Assembly: GCA_038230655.1 (NCBI GenBank)
Contig: JBBRMU010000024.1
Span: forward strand, 1-15,281
Length of the DNA stretch: 15,281 bases
DNA from: JBBRMU01 sp038230655
GTDB lineage: Bacteria; Patescibacteriota; Microgenomatia; UBA1406; GWC2-37-13
Direction: 5' to 3'
Shown in pieces: positions 12,783 to 15,281 of this stretch (position 1 is the first letter of the stretch; each line of letters opens with the position of its first letter). The notes beneath the pieces are model-generated. The model had not been told where the DNA came from. It was given only the letters and a program-made list of their open reading frames with translations, and did not search any database. The position numbers and the translations under genes were made by a program.

Positions 12783-14558
12783 TTATGGAGTTATCTTATA
12801 AATTTTTGACTCTGATAGGAAGTACATTATTTTATCGTATACTGCAAAGTCATCTGCCTTTTTCATAATATCTGACTGAATCTGACGTTCATACTCACCA
12901 TTTTTAGATAAGATATAGACTACACCTTGTTCTTTATTCCAGACATAGACTTTTTCTTCTTTTTCACTGGTGTAGACTTTTTTAATCAGGACATTTCCGG
13001 TTGGATATACTGTACTAAAATCAGTTTTAAGACCTCCATTATACTTTAAGATACTATCCTGTACGTTAATGTACAGTGAAGAGTCAATTACCATAGTATC
13101 AGCATCTTTCAACTGTTTTTCAGATTTAAAGTACGATTGTTTATTGGAGTATCCTCCATCTGCAACGAGATATTTGTATACATCGTTTTTGTCAGAGTCA
13201 AGGAGATATATATTTCCGTTAAAAATCTGTAAATCTTTAATTGATCCCCAATCTTTATCAGCATCAATTATTTTCTTTACTTTATTATCTCCTGTTACTG
13301 TAAAAATGCCTTTTTTACGGATAAAAAGATAAACTTCTTTTTCATAGTATGCAACGAGAGATGCATCCTGGAATTCATCGGCAACTCTTTTTTCAAGCGA
13401 TCTGTTTGCTAATGAGAGAATATACACAGTTTTTTTATGTTTATCCAAGAGTGCTGTAATTTCATTATTCGTATACATATAACTCGATTTAGCATCTTTT
13501 GTGTCGACGCTTAAGTCATAAAACTCATCTGAGTGTTTCGCTTCTTTTTTCACAACTGAGTTTTCTTTTTCAGTTATAAGTTTATTTATGCTATCTAATT
13601 CTTCTTTTTTTTGACTTCCTAACTCTGTCTCCAGCAATTTATACTCTTTTCTAGCGTCGGCTAATAACTCAAGCGCGTGTGAAGGATTTGATGAGAATGA
13701 ATCCTGAGCTTGATTTAACTTTGATACAATACTTTGCTTGGTTGTGTCGACTTTGCTTTTCATCGTGGCTTCTGTCCTTCTTACATAGCCAAGAGCAACA
13801 CTCCAGATAAGAATACCAAATAAAATGATAACAACAGCGATTGTTAAGATTCTCTTTTTACTCCCAGGATCAGTTTCAGTTTTTTGCAGAAATGAAGGCA
13901 GCTTAAAAAAAGACCTTTTTAACTTACTACTTGTTGATATCTCTGTCTCAGTGCCCGTCTCAACAATTGTTTCTTCGATTCGCGATGAGTGATTTTCTTC
14001 TGATTCCTCGATTGGAGTAAGAAATAAGGTAATAACTCCATCATCACTCTGATCATTAATCTCTTCATAAATACTGTCTACAACAGTAAATACATCAGTA
14101 GCAAGTATTATTTTTTTAAAAGACTCTTTAGATGAGAATAACGAGACAAAGCGGCTAGTTCCAAATATGTACATATCATCCACAACTACATTTCCTGATG
14201 CATGTCTGTCTCCATTGATAATTTCAGCAAAGTTTTTTTCCCGTTTTAGAAAAATTTTACCCTCTCCTATCGTCTTTAAAAATGCAATGTCATTTTTCAC
14301 ATAACCAGCAGCAAGTGAAAGAGTTGCTGGAAGTTTGGCTGTTTGAAGTGAGTTAGCTATTATATCTTCAAAAATTTGAAGATTCGTTATATGTACATCG
14401 CGGATTTTTTCCTTTATGAGGGCTAAAAAAAAGTTACCTGTTTCTTTGGAAGTTTTCTCAATCTCAACAATCATGTAAAAGTTGTTATCCGTCAAAAATC
14501 CGCTGAAAAGGAGATCACTTGATTTCCCTAAAAATAGGGAAAACTCATTTCTGAGCAT
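12783..14558 (-). CDS. PP2C-like pseudophosphatase/coiled-coil/propeller membrane protein
   Basis: A 591-residue protein in four parts. Residues 1-182 have the strand order of a PP2C-type (PPM) phosphatase, but the metal sites are changed: IGEG at 97-100 for VGDS, GTSR at 133-136 for the S/T-DG motif, and DDG at 172-174 for the DN motif. Catalysis is therefore unlikely. An acidic linker (183-210) leads to one membrane helix (about 237-257), then a charged coiled-coil region (about 265-340). The last ~220 residues repeat YxL/VYxW-type strands (NIYLLDSDKNDVYKY, KVYVWNKEQGVVYIL) and look like a beta-propeller outside the cell. The design suggests a sensor or scaffold linking envelope and cytoplasm. 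It starts one base after the stop of the upstream gene, in an operon. Confidence 0.55.
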   Translation of the reverse strand: MLRNEFSLFLGKSSDLLFSGFLTDNNFYMIVEIEKTSKETGNFFLALIKEKIRDVHITNLQIFEDIIANSLQTAKLPATLSLAAGYVKNDIAFLKTIGEGKIFLKREKNFAEIINGDRHASGNVVVDDMYIFGTSRFVSLFSSKESFKKIILATDVFTVVDSIYEEINDQSDDGVITLFLTPIEESEENHSSRIEETIVETGTETEISTSSKLKRSFFKLPSFLQKTETDPGSKKRILTIAVVIILFGILIWSVALGYVRRTEATMKSKVDTTKQSIVSKLNQAQDSFSSNPSHALELLADARKEYKLLETELGSQKKEELDSINKLITEKENSVVKKEAKHSDEFYDLSVDTKDAKSSYMYTNNEITALLDKHKKTVYILSLANRSLEKRVADEFQDASLVAYYEKEVYLFIRKKGIFTVTGDNKVKKIIDADKDWGSIKDLQIFNGNIYLLDSDKNDVYKYLVADGGYSNKQSYFKSEKQLKDADTMVIDSSLYINVQDSILKYNGGLKTDFSTVYPTGNVLIKKVYTSEKEEKVYVWNKEQGVVYILSKNGEYERQIQSDIMKKADDFAVYDKIMYFLSESKIYKITP

Positions 14559-14559
14559 G

Positions 14560-14799
14560 TTAGAAAGAGTAAATTGCTAATAGGACTAAAATAGCTCCTA
14601 GTACTAATTGTACGAAAGAAATTATAACAATGATAGCCCCACCGGAAGAGTCCACAGTTTTATTCATTACTTGGGTCTGTTTTAGTAAAACCAGACTATA
14701 TACCAGATATAAAAAAGCGAATAATACAGCGAATGCCTTAAAAAAGAGGTAGATAATGTTAGCATTCTGAAATTGGTTAAGTAAAGAGTTAAAATCCAT
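14560..14799 (-). CDS. Small two-helix membrane protein in PH-domain operon
   Basis: A 79-residue protein with an amphipathic N-terminus (MDFNSLLNQFQNAN) and two hydrophobic helices, about 15-39 and 52-77. They are joined by a short loop with KQTQVMNKTVDSSGG. No family is recognised. It begins one base after the stop of the PH-domain gene, and the next gene begins one base after its own stop, so the three are surely cotranscribed and probably translationally coupled. The three products are likely to work together at the membrane. Confidence 0.7.
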   Translation of the reverse strand: MDFNSLLNQFQNANIIYLFFKAFAVLFAFLYLVYSLVLLKQTQVMNKTVDSSGGAIIVIISFVQLVLGAILVLLAIYSF

Positions 14800-14800
14800 A

Positions 14801-15280
14801 TTATTTCGGTGTTAAACCATTAATAATCTCTACAACTCTCGCCGGATGGGGAGTACAGTGGAATTTAATATTAATTTCTTCACCAGCAGTTTGGACGAAG
14901 ACATCTCCATAGTCAAACAATGAACCAATATAACCTGCTGACTGGGATGTTACCTCTTCTACCTTACTCAATCTAGCAATCGTCACTTCTTTATAAAGGA
15001 TAGTTACAAAGTTAATATCAACTATCCTTTGATCAGTTACAATTCCAACATTAAAGTACCAGAGTAAAAAGTTATACCAGATATAACTAAAGATGAGAGC
15101 AGCACTAAATATGTCAAAAAAAATAATTTGTTGAGGCGTAAAAACTATCGGCAATATAAAGTTTAAGACTACCAGGAGTATGGAAAGAAAAAAAGAGTTT
15201 AGCAGCCAGGGGAGTTGAGTTATAGGATGAGCTCGCAAGATTAATAGTATTGTTTCGCCAGGCATCTGGGACTCAAAGCG
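14801..15280 (-). CDS. Bacterial PH-domain membrane protein, 5' end probably off-window
   Basis: The visible part has two membrane helices (about residues 20-43 and 47-70 from the first Met at 15265), then a bacterial PH (bPH2/YdbS-type) domain. It runs WYFNVGIVTDQRIVDIN, then KEVTIARLSKVEEVT, a GSLFDYGDVFVQTAG strand pair and a C-terminal helix, PARVVEIINGL. The fold is a membrane-linked scaffold of unknown ligand. The frame stays open upstream of that Met to the window edge (codons RFESQ), with no promoter or ribosome site in the 16 bases available. The true start is therefore probably beyond the window. It is the first visible gene of a three-gene operon. Confidence 0.75.
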   Translation of the reverse strand, partial: RFESQMPGETILLILRAHPITQLPWLLNSFFLSILLVVLNFILPIVFTPQQIIFFDIFSAALIFSYIWYNFLLWYFNVGIVTDQRIVDINFVTILYKEVTIARLSKVEEVTSQSAGYIGSLFDYGDVFVQTAGEEINIKFHCTPHPARVVEIINGLTPK

Positions 15281-15281
15281 A

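Noticed and set aside
13069..13332. 87-codon plus-strand ORF opposite the propeller region
   Set aside because: Antisense shadow of a well-structured coding region, with no promoter.

Overview
The window looks like a piece of a small, AT-rich bacterial genome of the Candidate Phyla Radiation (Patescibacteria), most likely a Microgenomates-type lineage. This is inferred from the gene mix: a DUF2298 membrane protein, TrbC/VirB2-like pilin pairs, DUF4340 and bacterial PH-domain membrane proteins, tiny two-helix membrane proteins, and very compact packing. Promoters have sigma70-type TATAAT boxes, so the DNA is bacterial even though the DNA ligase is of the archaeal/eukaryotic ATP-dependent type. 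No rRNA, tRNA, CRISPR array or insertion sequence was seen.

Layout, left to right. 87-2648 (+) is a DUF2298 polytopic membrane protein. 2649-3121 has no intact gene; it holds a long hairpin that is probably a terminator and a decayed minus-strand reading frame. 3122-4831 (+) is a second large membrane protein of GT-C/DUF6798 type. Two family-2 glycosyltransferases follow, one minus (4828-5670) and one plus (5804-6499), transcribed divergently. Together the first four genes suggest a cell-envelope glycan or glycolipid module. 6501-6752 (-) is a two-helix membrane protein, 6778-8559 (-) an ATP-dependent DNA ligase, 8612-8890 (-) a small membrane protein broken by an in-frame TAA, and 8916-9962 (-) a Fic protein with a C-terminal winged helix. 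10087-10784 (+) carries two pilin-like genes in tandem. 10786-11637 (-) is a mevalonate-kinase-like GHMP protein that has lost its catalytic motifs. 11679-11772 holds a candidate structured RNA, and 11859-12782 (+) a DUF4340 protein. A three-gene minus-strand membrane operon (12783-15280) runs in from the right edge: a PH-domain protein, a two-helix protein, and a degenerate PP2C-like/propeller protein.

Two features of gene organisation run through the window. First, at least five genes have a TATAAT box ending only 6 or 7 bases before the start codon (DUF2298, minus GT2, ligase, Fic, DUF4340). That predicts transcription starting at or next to the ATG, so leaderless mRNAs, and I found no convincing Shine-Dalgarno sequence on any gene. 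Second, all four intact convergent gene pairs meet with stop codons that overlap, abut or lie one base apart, leaving no room for terminators.

I see no complete new defence or mobile system. The best leads are the structured RNA at 11679-11772, two apparent pseudoenzymes (GHMP-like and PP2C-like), the leaderless promoter architecture, and the broken small gene next to Fic.
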